A DNA stretch of 64,000 nt from Candidatus Binatia bacterium. Lineage in GTDB: Bacteria; Desulfobacterota; Binatia; Bin18. The DNA is taken from NCBI GenBank assembly GCA_022820725.1, contig JAJEFA010000014.1, forward strand, positions 186,001-250,000, in the 5' to 3' direction. This document shows, piece by piece, positions 23,298 to 32,708 of this stretch (position 1 is the first letter of the stretch; every line of letters starts with the position of its first letter). Both the position numbers and the translations under genes were made by a program. Under the pieces are notes generated by a model, which saw only the letters and a list, made by a program, of their open reading frames with translations, was not told the origin of the DNA and made no database searches.

Positions 23298-25826
23298 GTG
23301 GAGACGATTCATATTCGCAGCGCGCGCCAACACAATCTCAAAAACATCAGCCTTGAGATTCCGCGTCAGCAGTTTGTGGTGATTACCGGCGTCTCCGGGT
23401 CGGGGAAGTCGACTCTGGCCTTTGACGTCCTCTACGCCGAGGGACGACGGCGCTATATGGCATCGCTGTCCGCTTCGGCGCGTCAGTTTCTGACCCAGCA
23501 TGCCAAGCCCGATGTTGATGCCATCACTGGCCTGTCCCCAACGGTTGCACTTGAACAGCGCCGCATGACAACTTCACCTCGCTCGACCGTGGGCACGGTC
23601 AGCGAGATTGCCGACTATCTACGCTTGCTCTACACAAGGGTCGGCACACCTCACTGCTTGGAATGCGGGCGAGTGATTGAACGCCACAGCGTGCCCCAGA
23701 TTGTCGATCAACTGCTTGATATACCCGAAGGGAGTCGGCTCCAGCTTCTGGCGCCCATCCGCCTTTTCCATCCGGATGATTGTGACACCGTCCTCCAGGA
23801 CCTGCACAAGGCGGGATTTGTCCGGGTCCGGTTAAACGGAACGGTCCACGACCTGATGGATTTGGATTTGGCTGAAAAGATTGCGGGTCTGAAACCCATC
23901 GAAATCACCGAGACACAACTCGATATCGTCGTTGACCGGCTTGTGGTCAAAAGCGACATAGCCCAACGCCTAGCCGATTCGCTGGATACGGCTTTGCGCT
24001 ATGGCAAGGACATGGTCAAGGTGCTGGTTGGAGAAAACGAGGAGCGGCTGTTCACGCAGCGCCTCCTCTGTCCGGCCTGTGGTTTTGCCTACCCGGAGCT
24101 GAGCCCGGCCTTCTTTTCACCCAACAGTCCCGAAGGAGCGTGTCCGGCCTGTGAGGGGCTCGGCGTACAACAGGAGCGGGCGACGAAGAGGCGGGAGAAA
24201 GTCCAGGCTGCGGCCGAATCGCAGGTCTGTTCTGAGTGTGACGGCTCCCGCCTCCGGCCAGAGACTCAGGGGATACGCATCGAGGGAAGGAGCCTGAGTG
24301 AGCTCACTGCCAAACCGCTTGAAGAGGCACTCGACTTTTTTTCTCAGCTCGTTTTTTACGGACAGACAGAGGTGCTCGCCCGCCCGCTCTGTCAGGAGAT
24401 GATCTCGCGTCTTCAGGCGTTAGTTGATCTGGGCTTAGCCTATCTCAGTCTGGACCGCACGATGGTGTCGCTGTCCGGGGGCGAAGCCCAGCGTGTTCGG
24501 CTGGCGACGCTGCTGGGGAATAGCTTGTCCGGAGTTATCTATATTCTGGACGAACCGTCGGTCGGGTTGCATCCGCGTGACACGGGCCAACTCCTGGAGA
24601 TGCTCAAACGGCTGTGCGGTCAGGGGAATACGGTGGTGGTAGTCGAGCACGACCCTGAGACCATGCTGGCCGCTGACTATCTGATTGATTTAGGCCCAGG
24701 TGCGGGCGAGCAGGGGGGATGGGTCTGTGCTGTAGGAGCACCGCAGGACGTCAAAAACGCCCCGGATTCGCTGACCGGACAGTATCTTTCCGGCGAGTCG
24801 CAGATTCCAGTCCCGACAAAACGACGCTCGTCGCAACATTACCTCACCCTCGCCCATACCAGGGTGCATAATCTCAAAGATATCCACGTGGACTTCCCAC
24901 TCGGGACGCTGACGTGTGTGACCGGTGTCTCGGGCTCGGGCAAGAGTTCGCTGATCAGCGACGCCCTCGTGCCCGCTCTTGGGGCTGTGCTCGCGGGGAC
25001 GCAACCGACCGCAGCAGGGGTTGGCCAGCTCTCCGGCTGGCAGCATCTCAATAAAATGATCGTGGTTGACCAGGCTCCCATTGGGCGAACGCCCAGTTCC
25101 ACCCCGGCAACGTATATCGGGCTTCTCCGCCCGCTCCGCGCCCTGTTTGCCCAACTGCCCGAGGCGCGGGTGCGTGGCTATAACCCGGACCGCTTCTCTT
25201 TTAACGTCAAAGGGGGGCGCTGTGAGGCGTGTGAAGGACATGGCGTCTTCGCGGTTGAGATGAGCTTTTTACCCGATGTCTATGTCCAGTGTGATGTGTG
25301 TCACGGCCAGCGCTATAACCGAGAGACGCTGGCGGTCACCCTACGTGGTCGGAGTATTGCCGACGTGCTGAGTATGACGGTCGCCGAGGCGTTGGCAGCC
25401 TATGGCGATCTTCCCGAAATCCGCTCGCGGCTGGAAACCTTACGCTCGGTTGGGCTGTCCTATATACGCCTGGGTCAGGCCGCTCCAACGCTAGCCGGTG
25501 GCGAAGCACAGCGGCTCAAATTGGCCAAAGAGTTGAGCCGGAAGAGTACGGGGCAGACCCTGTTCCTCTTTGATGAACCGACCACCGGTCTCCATCTGGC
25601 CGATATTCAGCGCTTGCTGGACATTTTCACCTTACTCGTGGAAGCGGGGAATACCGTTGTGGTGGTTGAACATAACCTGGAGGTGGTGAAAACCGCAGAT
25701 TGGGTCATTGACCTGGGTCCTGAAGGGGGAGAGGCCGGAGGGTGGGTCGTTGCCTGCGGGACACCCGAGGACATTACGCACGTTGAGCAATCTTACACCG
25801 GCCGGTTTTTGAAAGGCCTCTTGTGA
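23298..25826 (+). CDS. uvrA: UvrA-type excinuclease ATPase, compact form
   Basis: This 842-residue UvrA has two ABC ATPase modules: GVSGSGKST near residue 33 and GVSGSGKSS near 545, with signature motifs LSGGEAQR and LAGGEAQR. With UvrB it finds bulky DNA lesions. The zinc-binding pairs are present (CPAC, CSEC, CEAC, CDVC). The protein is about 100 residues shorter than typical UvrA (about 940). Most of the missing length lies between CPACEGLG and CSECDGSRL, where only about 20 residues remain. It could be a housekeeping UvrA or a shorter paralog of the UvrA2 kind, and no uvrB or uvrC is nearby. The GTG at 23298 gives the normal HIRSARQHNLKN start. Confidence 0.88.
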   Translation: METIHIRSARQHNLKNISLEIPRQQFVVITGVSGSGKSTLAFDVLYAEGRRRYMASLSASARQFLTQHAKPDVDAITGLSPTVALEQRRMTTSPRSTVGTVSEIADYLRLLYTRVGTPHCLECGRVIERHSVPQIVDQLLDIPEGSRLQLLAPIRLFHPDDCDTVLQDLHKAGFVRVRLNGTVHDLMDLDLAEKIAGLKPIEITETQLDIVVDRLVVKSDIAQRLADSLDTALRYGKDMVKVLVGENEERLFTQRLLCPACGFAYPELSPAFFSPNSPEGACPACEGLGVQQERATKRREKVQAAAESQVCSECDGSRLRPETQGIRIEGRSLSELTAKPLEEALDFFSQLVFYGQTEVLARPLCQEMISRLQALVDLGLAYLSLDRTMVSLSGGEAQRVRLATLLGNSLSGVIYILDEPSVGLHPRDTGQLLEMLKRLCGQGNTVVVVEHDPETMLAADYLIDLGPGAGEQGGWVCAVGAPQDVKNAPDSLTGQYLSGESQIPVPTKRRSSQHYLTLAHTRVHNLKDIHVDFPLGTLTCVTGVSGSGKSSLISDALVPALGAVLAGTQPTAAGVGQLSGWQHLNKMIVVDQAPIGRTPSSTPATYIGLLRPLRALFAQLPEARVRGYNPDRFSFNVKGGRCEACEGHGVFAVEMSFLPDVYVQCDVCHGQRYNRETLAVTLRGRSIADVLSMTVAEALAAYGDLPEIRSRLETLRSVGLSYIRLGQAAPTLAGGEAQRLKLAKELSRKSTGQTLFLFDEPTTGLHLADIQRLLDIFTLLVEAGNTVVVVEHNLEVVKTADWVIDLGPEGGEAGGWVVACGTPEDITHVEQSYTGRFLKGLL

Positions 25827-25876
25827 GCATCGACCTGACTCACGCGCAGCCACTCGCCCTGGCCTTACCGTATAGG

Positions 25877-25905
25877 TTGACAGGCTCAGGGAGAAATCCT
25901 AAATT
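25877..25905 (+). promoter_or_regulatory. Likely promoter of the isc operon
   Basis: A perfect TTGACA (25877-25882) is followed after 17 bases by TAAATT (25900-25905), 59 bases before the iscS ATG. Overlapping the downstream end, TTAGA and TCTAA form a small inverted repeat that could bind a regulator. No iscR gene lies beside the operon, so the regulator is unknown. Confidence 0.5.
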
Positions 25906-25963
25906 AGACTTCTAAAGTCCACTTTAAAAAATTCCAACTCGCAGCGAACAACGAAGGGACATT

Positions 25964-27184
25964 ATGGAGCGTGATCCGATCTACATGGATAACCAAGCCA
26001 CCACGCCAGTAGACCCCCGCGTGATTGAGGCAATGGTCCCGTTTCTCGGAGAGATATACGGCAATGCGGCCAGCCGCAACCATGCTTTTGGGTGGGCGGC
26101 CGAAGAGGCCGTGGACCGGGGACGCAGCCAGATTGCGGATTTGGTCGGCGCCCGCCCCAAGGAGATCATTTTCACCAGTGGGGCGACCGAGTCGGACAAT
26201 CTGGCGATTAAGGGAGTAGCGGAGTTCTACGCGGATAGGGGCAATCACATTATTACCGCAGTCACGGAACACAAGGCGGTCTTGGATACCTGTCAGGCTC
26301 TCGAACGGGCGAATATCGCGGAAGTGACCTACTTACCGGTGGATCAGTATGGTCGGGTGGATGTCGATGATGTGAAGAAGGCGATCCGAGACGAGACGAT
26401 CCTGATCTCTCTGATGTATGCCAACAACGAGATTGGCACCCTGCACCCCATTCGAGAGATTGGCAAGCTCACCAAAGAGCGGGGCATCCTGTTCCACTGC
26501 GATGCGACTCAGGGTGTGGGCAAGATCCCGGTGAACGTTGATGAAGATAGCATTGACCTGATGTCGATGAGCGCCCATAAGATGTATGGGCCCAAGGGCT
26601 GCGGGGCGTTATATGTCCGGTCACGCGGCCCTCGGGTTCGCCTGCGCGCCCAGATGCACGGCGGCGGCCATGAGCGAGGGATGCGCTCGGGAACGCTGAA
26701 CGTGGCGGGTATTGTCGGATTTGGCAAGGCGTGCGAGCTGTGCGGGCAGGAACTGGAAGCCGAGGCTGGCCGCCTGATTGCCCTGCGGCAAAAACTCTAT
26801 AACGGTCTGACCGAAAACCTGGAGGACGTGTATCTGAACGGGCATCCAACCGAACGGATTCCCGGTAACCTGAATCTGAGTTTTTCGTATGTGGAAGGTG
26901 AATCCTTCCTGATGGGACTCAACCGGGAGATCGCGCTGTCGTCCGGTTCCGCTTGTACCTCGGCGACCCTTGAACCGTCGTATGTGCTCAAGGCGCTGGG
27001 AGTCGGAGAAGAGTTGGCCCATACGTCGATTCGATTTGGCTTGGGACGCTTTAACACCGAAGAGGACGTGGACTATGTGGTCAAGCGCGTCTCCGAGGTG
27101 GTCATCCGACTGCGGGAGATGTCCCCCCTGTACGAGATGGCCAAGGCAGGCATTGACCTGAAATCCGTCCAATGGAAAACCTGA
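25964..27184 (+). CDS. iscS: Cysteine desulfurase
   Basis: This 406-residue PLP enzyme takes sulfur from cysteine for Fe-S cluster assembly. It has the IscS/NifS N-terminus [15 protein letters not shown], the PLP lysine K206 in [10 protein letters not shown], and the persulfide cysteine C331 in [21 protein letters not shown]. It opens a complete assembly operon (iscS-iscU-iscA-hscB-hscA-iscX). The IscR regulator that often precedes iscS is absent here. Confidence 0.95.
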   Translation: MERDPIYMDNQATTPVDPRVIEAMVPFLGEIYGNAASRNHAFGWAAEEAVDRGRSQIADLVGARPKEIIFTSGATESDNLAIKGVAEFYADRGNHIITAVTEHKAVLDTCQALERANIAEVTYLPVDQYGRVDVDDVKKAIRDETILISLMYANNEIGTLHPIREIGKLTKERGILFHCDATQGVGKIPVNVDEDSIDLMSMSAHKMYGPKGCGALYVRSRGPRVRLRAQMHGGGHERGMRSGTLNVAGIVGFGKACELCGQELEAEAGRLIALRQKLYNGLTENLEDVYLNGHPTERIPGNLNLSFSYVEGESFLMGLNREIALSSGSACTSATLEPSYVLKALGVGEELAHTSIRFGLGRFNTEEDVDYVVKRVSEVVIRLREMSPLYEMAKAGIDLKSVQWKT

Positions 27185-27239
27185 GTACAGCAAACATTCA
27201 ACACCGATATAGAACGCTAGACTGAAGGAGCATTGAGCG

Positions 27240-27641
27240 ATGGCATACACCGAGCGCGTGATAGAGCATTATGAGCGGCCCCGGAACGTAGGGAGTTTTG
27301 GGAGCGAAGAAGCGCACGTGGGCACCGGGGTGGTGGGGGCTCCGGAGTGCGGGGACGTGATGAAGTTGCAGTTGAAGATCAACCCGCAGACCGAAGTGAT
27401 TGAAGATGCGAAGTTCAAGACCTTTGGGTGTGGGTCGGCGATTGCATCGTCGAGCTATGTGACGGAGTTAGTGAAGGGGAAGACGGTGGCGGAGGCGGGG
27501 GAGATCAAGAACACGCAGATCGTGGAGGAGTTGGCGTTACCGCCGGTGAAGATTCACTGTTCGGTGTTAGCGGAGGATGCGATCAAGGCGGCGGTGGCAG
27601 ACTGGCGGGGCCAGGGGACAACAAAGAAGGATGCCGCCTAG
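27240..27641 (+). CDS. iscU: Fe-S cluster assembly scaffold
   Basis: This 133-residue scaffold builds 2Fe-2S clusters from IscS sulfur. The three ligand cysteines are present in APECGDV, TFGCGSAIASSS and KIHCSVLAEDAI, with the conserved Asp after the first. The LPPVK motif that HscA recognises is visible just before the third cysteine. It follows iscS by 55 bases, with GAAGGAG before the ATG. Confidence 0.96.
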   Translation: MAYTERVIEHYERPRNVGSFGSEEAHVGTGVVGAPECGDVMKLQLKINPQTEVIEDAKFKTFGCGSAIASSSYVTELVKGKTVAEAGEIKNTQIVEELALPPVKIHCSVLAEDAIKAAVADWRGQGTTKKDAA

Positions 27642-27683
27642 ACTCGGGCATAACGCAACCACAATCAGATTGGGACTACTGGC

Positions 27684-28031
27684 ATGGCAGCAAGCGCGAA
27701 AGCAAAGCTCAAGATCGAAATCAGCGAAAACGCAGCCAAAAAAATTGAAGGCCTGACGGAACAGGACGAGCGGCAGGATTGTGGCTTGCGGGTCAAGGTG
27801 GTTGGTGGGGGCTGTTCGGGCTTGTCCTACAAGATGGACCTGGATATCCCGCGTGACGGCGACCGCGTTTTTGAGCGGGAGAGCGCCAAAGTGATTGTTG
27901 ACCGCAAAAGCTTTATCTATCTCCGCGGGACAGAGTTGGATTTTTCCGAGACCTTAATGGATTCGGGCTTTAAGCTGACGAATCCCAATATTAAACGCGC
28001 GTGCGGCTGCGGTAGCTCATTCTCTGTCTAG
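27684..28031 (+). CDS. iscA: A-type Fe-S carrier protein
   Basis: This 115-residue HesB/IscA-type carrier receives clusters from IscU and passes them to target enzymes. The three cysteines are in GGGCSGLSY and the C-terminal ACGCGSS. The position between iscU and hscB supports iscA rather than erpA or sufA. Confidence 0.93.
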   Translation: MAASAKAKLKIEISENAAKKIEGLTEQDERQDCGLRVKVVGGGCSGLSYKMDLDIPRDGDRVFERESAKVIVDRKSFIYLRGTELDFSETLMDSGFKLTNPNIKRACGCGSSFSV

Positions 28032-28044
28032 CCCAACACTCACT

Positions 28045-28698
28045 ATGCCAACGGTGGTGCGCTGCTGGCGCTGTCAGGACGAGCATATACCCCAGGTATT
28101 CTGCCCGGCCTGTGAGGCTCTCCAACCCCTCCCGCCAGACATCGACTATTTTACGGTATTTGGTCTGGCTCGGGATCCCGTGCTTGACGAGCAGGCGCTT
28201 GCCAACACGTACTACGACCTGAGCCGCCAACTCCACCCGGACCTGCACCAGACCGGCACTGCGGAGGAGCAGGAAGCCAGCCTTCAGAACACCGCGGTGC
28301 TGAACCGGGCGTATCGGACGCTGCGTGATCCTGTCCAGCGCGGCCAGTACTGGCTCGAACTCAACGGTGAACAGCTCGGCAAGGAAAATAACAAAGTCCC
28401 TCCTGATCTGGCCCTCCTCGTGTTTGAGGTGCAGGAACAACTGGCAGCCGTCCGGGAGGCCCAGAGTGCCGGGACCGATGACGCGCGAGCGGGCCTCAAA
28501 TCTGAGCTGACTCAGGTATGGGACGATCTGGATGACCGGATGCAAGGATTGCAGCAAAAGCTGGCGGCCAACTTCTCCAAATGGAGGCAGGCCGACGATG
28601 CGTCCGATCTCTTGAGCGGACTGAAGCGGGTGTTGTCTGAGATGGCCTATCTGCGGACGTTGACCCGCGATGTAGAAAAGGCTCTCTCAATTTTTTGA
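28045..28698 (+). CDS. hscB: Fe-S co-chaperone HscB with N-terminal zinc ribbon
   Basis: This 217-residue J-domain protein recruits IscU to HscA. The HPD triad lies in RQLHPDLHQ, and the C-terminal helical domain matches HscB. An N-terminal CxxC pair set (C7, C10, C20, C23) forms a probable zinc ribbon, as in the longer HscB forms of some bacteria and eukaryotes; the E. coli protein lacks it. It starts 13 bases after iscA and ends 15 bases before hscA. Confidence 0.93.
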   Translation: MPTVVRCWRCQDEHIPQVFCPACEALQPLPPDIDYFTVFGLARDPVLDEQALANTYYDLSRQLHPDLHQTGTAEEQEASLQNTAVLNRAYRTLRDPVQRGQYWLELNGEQLGKENNKVPPDLALLVFEVQEQLAAVREAQSAGTDDARAGLKSELTQVWDDLDDRMQGLQQKLAANFSKWRQADDASDLLSGLKRVLSEMAYLRTLTRDVEKALSIF

Positions 28699-28713
28699 AA
28701 AAAGAGGCGAATT

Positions 28714-30537
28714 GTGGAACGTATCGTTGGTATTGATCTCGGCACAACCAATAGTCTGATTGCGTATGTGGACGACGCTGGCCCACAGGTCATTGCCGAT
28801 AATGAGACCGGGCAGAAGACGCTCCCCTCTATCGTCAGTTTTTTGCCCAACGACCGGGTTGTTGTTGGCCGGGAGGCGGGCGAGTTAGCCCGAACCCAGC
28901 CACTCTCGACCATTCGGTCGGTCAAGCGTTTTATGGGTCTCGGCATGGAGCATGTGAGTGCCGAGGATCGGCAGCGCTATCGCTTCGTTGACGACCAGGG
29001 CGACACTTCAAGCCTAGTCCGTTTTGCTATCCACGACCGGCAGGTGACGCCGCCGGAAGTCTCGGCGGTTATTCTCCGCGCCTTGCGGGATCGGGCCGAA
29101 GCGGCCCTACAGGAAGAGGTCCGTAAGGTAGTTATTACTGTCCCGGCGTATTTCAACGACTCGCAGCGTCAGGCGACCAAAGATGCCGGCAAGCTGGCCG
29201 GCCTTGAGGTCATTCGCCTGCTCAACGAACCGACTGCGGCCTCTCTCGCCTATGGCCTCAATACAAAAGAAGAGGGGCTGATTGCGGTGTACGACTTTGG
29301 AGGCGGCACGTTTGACGTGTCGATTCTGCGGCTCCACACCGGCATCTTCGAGGTGTTGTCCACCAATGGCAATACGAGGCTGGGTGGTGATGATATCGAT
29401 CAATCCATAGCCGAGCGCTTTCTCCTTACGGAGCTGGCTGAGGAACTGCGCCACGATCCGCAGGTACTGAATAGCGCGTTGCGGGCGACTGAAAAGGCCA
29501 AGCAGGTCTTATCCGATCAGGACGAAACGGTTCTGAATCTGGCTGTCCCGGACAAAGGCGTGCAGCTCTCTCGCCGCCTGAGCCGTCATGAGATGGAAGC
29601 CGCAGTTGACGAGATTGTGGCCCGCACGCTCGAGCCGTGTCGGCAGGCGCTCAAGGATGCCGGGCTTGAGACCCAGGACATTGAAGAGGTTGTCCTGGTC
29701 GGCGGCTCGACCCGCATGCCGCTGGTACGCCAGCGCGTGGGTGAGTTTTTTGGCCGGACGCCACTCACCGACATCGACCCGGATGAGGTTGTTGCGCTCG
29801 GGGCGGCGGTCCAGGCGGATACCCTGTCCGGACGGCGGCGGGACATGCTGCTGCTCGATGTGGTCCCTTTATCCTTAGGGATTGAGACCATGGGCGGGGT
29901 CATGAGCCATCTCATTGAACGTAATACGACCATCCCTGCCAGCGTGAAGGAAATGTTCACCACCGCGGTCGATGATCAGACCGCGGTCGCCGTTCATGTT
30001 CTGCAAGGGGAACGGGAGCTGGTCCAGGATTGTCGCAGCCTGGCCCGTTTCAGCATTCCCATTGAGCCTAAGCCGGCCGGAGTCCCACGTGTCGAAGTGA
30101 CGTTTATGATCGACGCCAACGGTATTCTGAACGTTTCCGCCACCGACCTGCGGACCGGGCTCGAACGCTCGCTGGAAGTGAAACCCTCCTATGGATTGAC
30201 CGACGAAGAGGTAGAGCGGCTGCTGGAAGAGTCCATAGACTTTGCAGAGGAAGACATTGAGCAGCGGTTGCTGATTGAGGCCCGGACTGAAGCCGATACC
30301 GTGCTGCACGCGGCCGATAAAGCCCTGCGCCAGAATGCCGCGTTTCTGCAAGAGGGAGAGGAAGAGCAGATTGACCAGGTGGTGCAAAAGGTCCGGGAGG
30401 CGTGCGCTGGAGAAGATTACGATCTGATCCGGGACCTGACCGAGGAGTTGAGCCAGGTGACAACGCCGTTTGCCCAACGGATTATGGATTCTTCAATCCA
30501 GGAGGCGCTGGGAGAGAAACAGCTCTCCGACTTATAG
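28714..30537 (+). CDS. hscA: Fe-S assembly Hsp70 chaperone
   Basis: This 607-residue Hsp70-type ATPase drives cluster release from IscU. The ATPase start is GIDLGTTNSLIAYVDD, with YDFGGGTFDVSIL and VVLVGGSTRMPLVR further on. The GTG start, the length close to E. coli HscA and the operon position separate it from DnaK. It lies between hscB and iscX. Confidence 0.95.
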   Translation: MERIVGIDLGTTNSLIAYVDDAGPQVIADNETGQKTLPSIVSFLPNDRVVVGREAGELARTQPLSTIRSVKRFMGLGMEHVSAEDRQRYRFVDDQGDTSSLVRFAIHDRQVTPPEVSAVILRALRDRAEAALQEEVRKVVITVPAYFNDSQRQATKDAGKLAGLEVIRLLNEPTAASLAYGLNTKEEGLIAVYDFGGGTFDVSILRLHTGIFEVLSTNGNTRLGGDDIDQSIAERFLLTELAEELRHDPQVLNSALRATEKAKQVLSDQDETVLNLAVPDKGVQLSRRLSRHEMEAAVDEIVARTLEPCRQALKDAGLETQDIEEVVLVGGSTRMPLVRQRVGEFFGRTPLTDIDPDEVVALGAAVQADTLSGRRRDMLLLDVVPLSLGIETMGGVMSHLIERNTTIPASVKEMFTTAVDDQTAVAVHVLQGERELVQDCRSLARFSIPIEPKPAGVPRVEVTFMIDANGILNVSATDLRTGLERSLEVKPSYGLTDEEVERLLEESIDFAEEDIEQRLLIEARTEADTVLHAADKALRQNAAFLQEGEEEQIDQVVQKVREACAGEDYDLIRDLTEELSQVTTPFAQRIMDSSIQEALGEKQLSDL

Positions 30538-30557
30538 CAACCGCACTGGAGGGAGTC

Positions 30558-30770
30558 ATGAAGCTATACTGGGACACGCCCGAGGATATTGCCGAGCAGC
30601 TCTTCGAAGCGCAGCCCGAGACCGACCCGTTGAGCATCCGTTTTACCGATTTGCTCCGCTGGGTCACCGAGCTGGAAGATTTCAGCGATGACCCGCAGGA
30701 TTCGAGCGAGGGCAAACTCGAAGCCATCCAAATGGCCTGGCTGGAAATCTATAAAGAGGAAAACGCCTAG
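30558..30770 (+). CDS. iscX: IscX (YfhJ) Fe-S assembly modulator
   Basis: This 70-residue acidic protein matches IscX throughout: LYWDTPEDIAEQL, IRFTDLLRWVTELEDF, DDPQ and KLEAIQMAWLE. IscX binds IscS and iron and adjusts cluster-assembly speed. The ATG at 30558 has GGAGGGAG upstream. A longer open frame from 30402 overlaps hscA and is rejected. The ferredoxin gene often found before iscX is missing. Confidence 0.93.
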   Translation: MKLYWDTPEDIAEQLFEAQPETDPLSIRFTDLLRWVTELEDFSDDPQDSSEGKLEAIQMAWLEIYKEENA

Positions 30771-30843
30771 TCCTGGTTAGTAGTCAGAGATAGGCGATGC
30801 TCTTGCTAAAGCCAACGGGAGGAGGATCGCCTGTTCCGTAGTC

Positions 30844-32568
30844 ATGATACGCTTCTTGTTCCGCAGCATTACGCGTTGCGTTCTTTGGACCATCGATCTT
30901 CTTGCGCGCCTCACAGGACGGCACCGGCCGTATAACACTCTTCAGATAGAGCTGACCGGTCATATTGCCGAAGCTGGTGTCCTGGGCTTTCTGCCGTTTC
31001 GACGCCCAGTTGCGCCGGACCTGTTCGCCCTGACGACTCTTTTGCGCTGGGCGCGTGAGGACGAGCAGCTCAGCGCCGTTGTGCTCATCATAGATAATCT
31101 GGACACGGGCTGGGCTCGACTACAAAATCTGCGGCGCTCCATTCAGGCGCTCCGTCAGGCCGGGAAATACGTCCTCGTCTATCTGGCCGAGGGAGGCACC
31201 CAGGAATACTACCTCGCCAGTGCGGCAAACGCGGTGGCGATGGCTCCGGCCGGTCACCTGACCGTCACCGGTCTTGCGGCCGAGACGATGTTCTTTAAGG
31301 GCGCGCTCGACAAGCTGGGCATCGAGGCTCAGGTCACTCAGGCCGGTCAGTATAAGTCAGCCGGGGAGCCGTTTACGCGAACATCTCTGTCTGAGCCCCA
31401 TCGGGAGATGATGAACAGCCTGCTGGATGACCTGTACGATCAGATTGTCGAAGGAGTCGCCGCCACCCGGAATACAGACAAAGCGACTGTGCGTGACCTC
31501 ATTGACCAGGGATTGTTTCTTCCTCATGAAGCCCAGGAGGCGGGTCTGATCGATCAGATTGGCTACGAGGATGATATCCCGCACTGGCTCGAAAGCCGTA
31601 AGGGGCAGACTGAAAAAGCAGGACAGGTGGATAGCGTGAACGCGGCCGAGAGCGTACAGGTCATTGAAACGGGTGCCTACCTGCGCCGCCGCGGACGACT
31701 CATGCGGCGCCAAGCGCTCCGCTATCCTCCGGCACGCATTGCCTTCATGGCGGTGGGCGGAACGATTACGCGTGGAGAAACCGAGACCGGGAGTGACGGG
31801 ATTCAGTCCACCGGCTCCGGCAGTGTGATCCGGGACCTCAGATATATCCGCGAAAATCCCGATATCGCCGGGGTGCTTATCCGCGTGTCGAGTCCGGGCG
31901 GGTCCGGGCTCGCCTCCGATCTGGTCTGGCACGAGATTCTCCAAACCAAAGAAGAGAAGCCCGTGATTATCTCTCTGGGCGATGTGGCTGCGTCCGGAGG
32001 ATATTATATCGCGCTGGCTGGAACGACGGTGTTTGCCGAGGAAGGGACGGTGACCGGCTCGATTGGCGTCATTGCCGGGAAGGCAGTATTGCAGGGCCTA
32101 TATGCCCAACTCGGTCTGGATAAGGAAATCCTGACCAGGGGCAAGCGCGCGGCCCTGTTCTCTGACTATCTGGCCTTTGGTCCGGCGGAGCAGGAGCGCA
32201 TGAATAGCGAGATCCAAAGTTTCTATCGGGACTTTGTCAAAAAGGTCGCCCAGTGTCGGTCGCTCAGTTATGAGGCGGTTGATGCCTGTGCCCAGGGACG
32301 GGTCTGGAGTGGGAGACAGGCCGTAGCGCGTGGCCTAGTTGACCGGATCGGCGGGCTGGAAGAAGCTTTGGCCGAACTCAAATATCGTGTCGGGCTGCCT
32401 GACTACTGGCCGGTTGGGGTCGAACGTTTTCCCAAGCCCGCTTCCCTCCTCCGCTTCCCCTCCCTTTTGCGCCTCCTGCCTTTGGGCGGGAGAGTGCACG
32501 GAACCGGCTGGCCCTGGGAGCGAGACCGAATATGGGCAATTCTCCCGTTTTCTCTGCGTTTTTTGTAA
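30844..32568 (+). CDS. sppA: Signal peptide peptidase SppA, 67-kDa type
   Basis: This 574-residue membrane-anchored serine protease degrades cleaved signal peptides. It has the tandem-domain form of E. coli SppA: the general-base lysine K171 in AGQYKSAGEPF belongs to the first domain and the nucleophile S384 in VAASGGYYIAL to the second. The N-terminus has a short hydrophobic anchor (CVLWTIDLLARL). The last 45 or so residues are hydrophobic and arginine-rich. It follows iscX by 73 bases and may have its own promoter. Confidence 0.93.
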   Translation: MIRFLFRSITRCVLWTIDLLARLTGRHRPYNTLQIELTGHIAEAGVLGFLPFRRPVAPDLFALTTLLRWAREDEQLSAVVLIIDNLDTGWARLQNLRRSIQALRQAGKYVLVYLAEGGTQEYYLASAANAVAMAPAGHLTVTGLAAETMFFKGALDKLGIEAQVTQAGQYKSAGEPFTRTSLSEPHREMMNSLLDDLYDQIVEGVAATRNTDKATVRDLIDQGLFLPHEAQEAGLIDQIGYEDDIPHWLESRKGQTEKAGQVDSVNAAESVQVIETGAYLRRRGRLMRRQALRYPPARIAFMAVGGTITRGETETGSDGIQSTGSGSVIRDLRYIRENPDIAGVLIRVSSPGGSGLASDLVWHEILQTKEEKPVIISLGDVAASGGYYIALAGTTVFAEEGTVTGSIGVIAGKAVLQGLYAQLGLDKEILTRGKRAALFSDYLAFGPAEQERMNSEIQSFYRDFVKKVAQCRSLSYEAVDACAQGRVWSGRQAVARGLVDRIGGLEEALAELKYRVGLPDYWPVGVERFPKPASLLRFPSLLRLLPLGGRVHGTGWPWERDRIWAILPFSLRFL

Positions 32569-32708
32569 CCTAGGTGACAGCCTGACCCTTGCCTTGGACT
32601 GATAACGTCGGATATTCTACCGAGCCATAATCTTCTGTTTCATATTCAGACTCATCTGTAACAATTCCGAGCGGACAGCGCTGAGACAGCAAAGGGGGAG
32701 GATATTCC

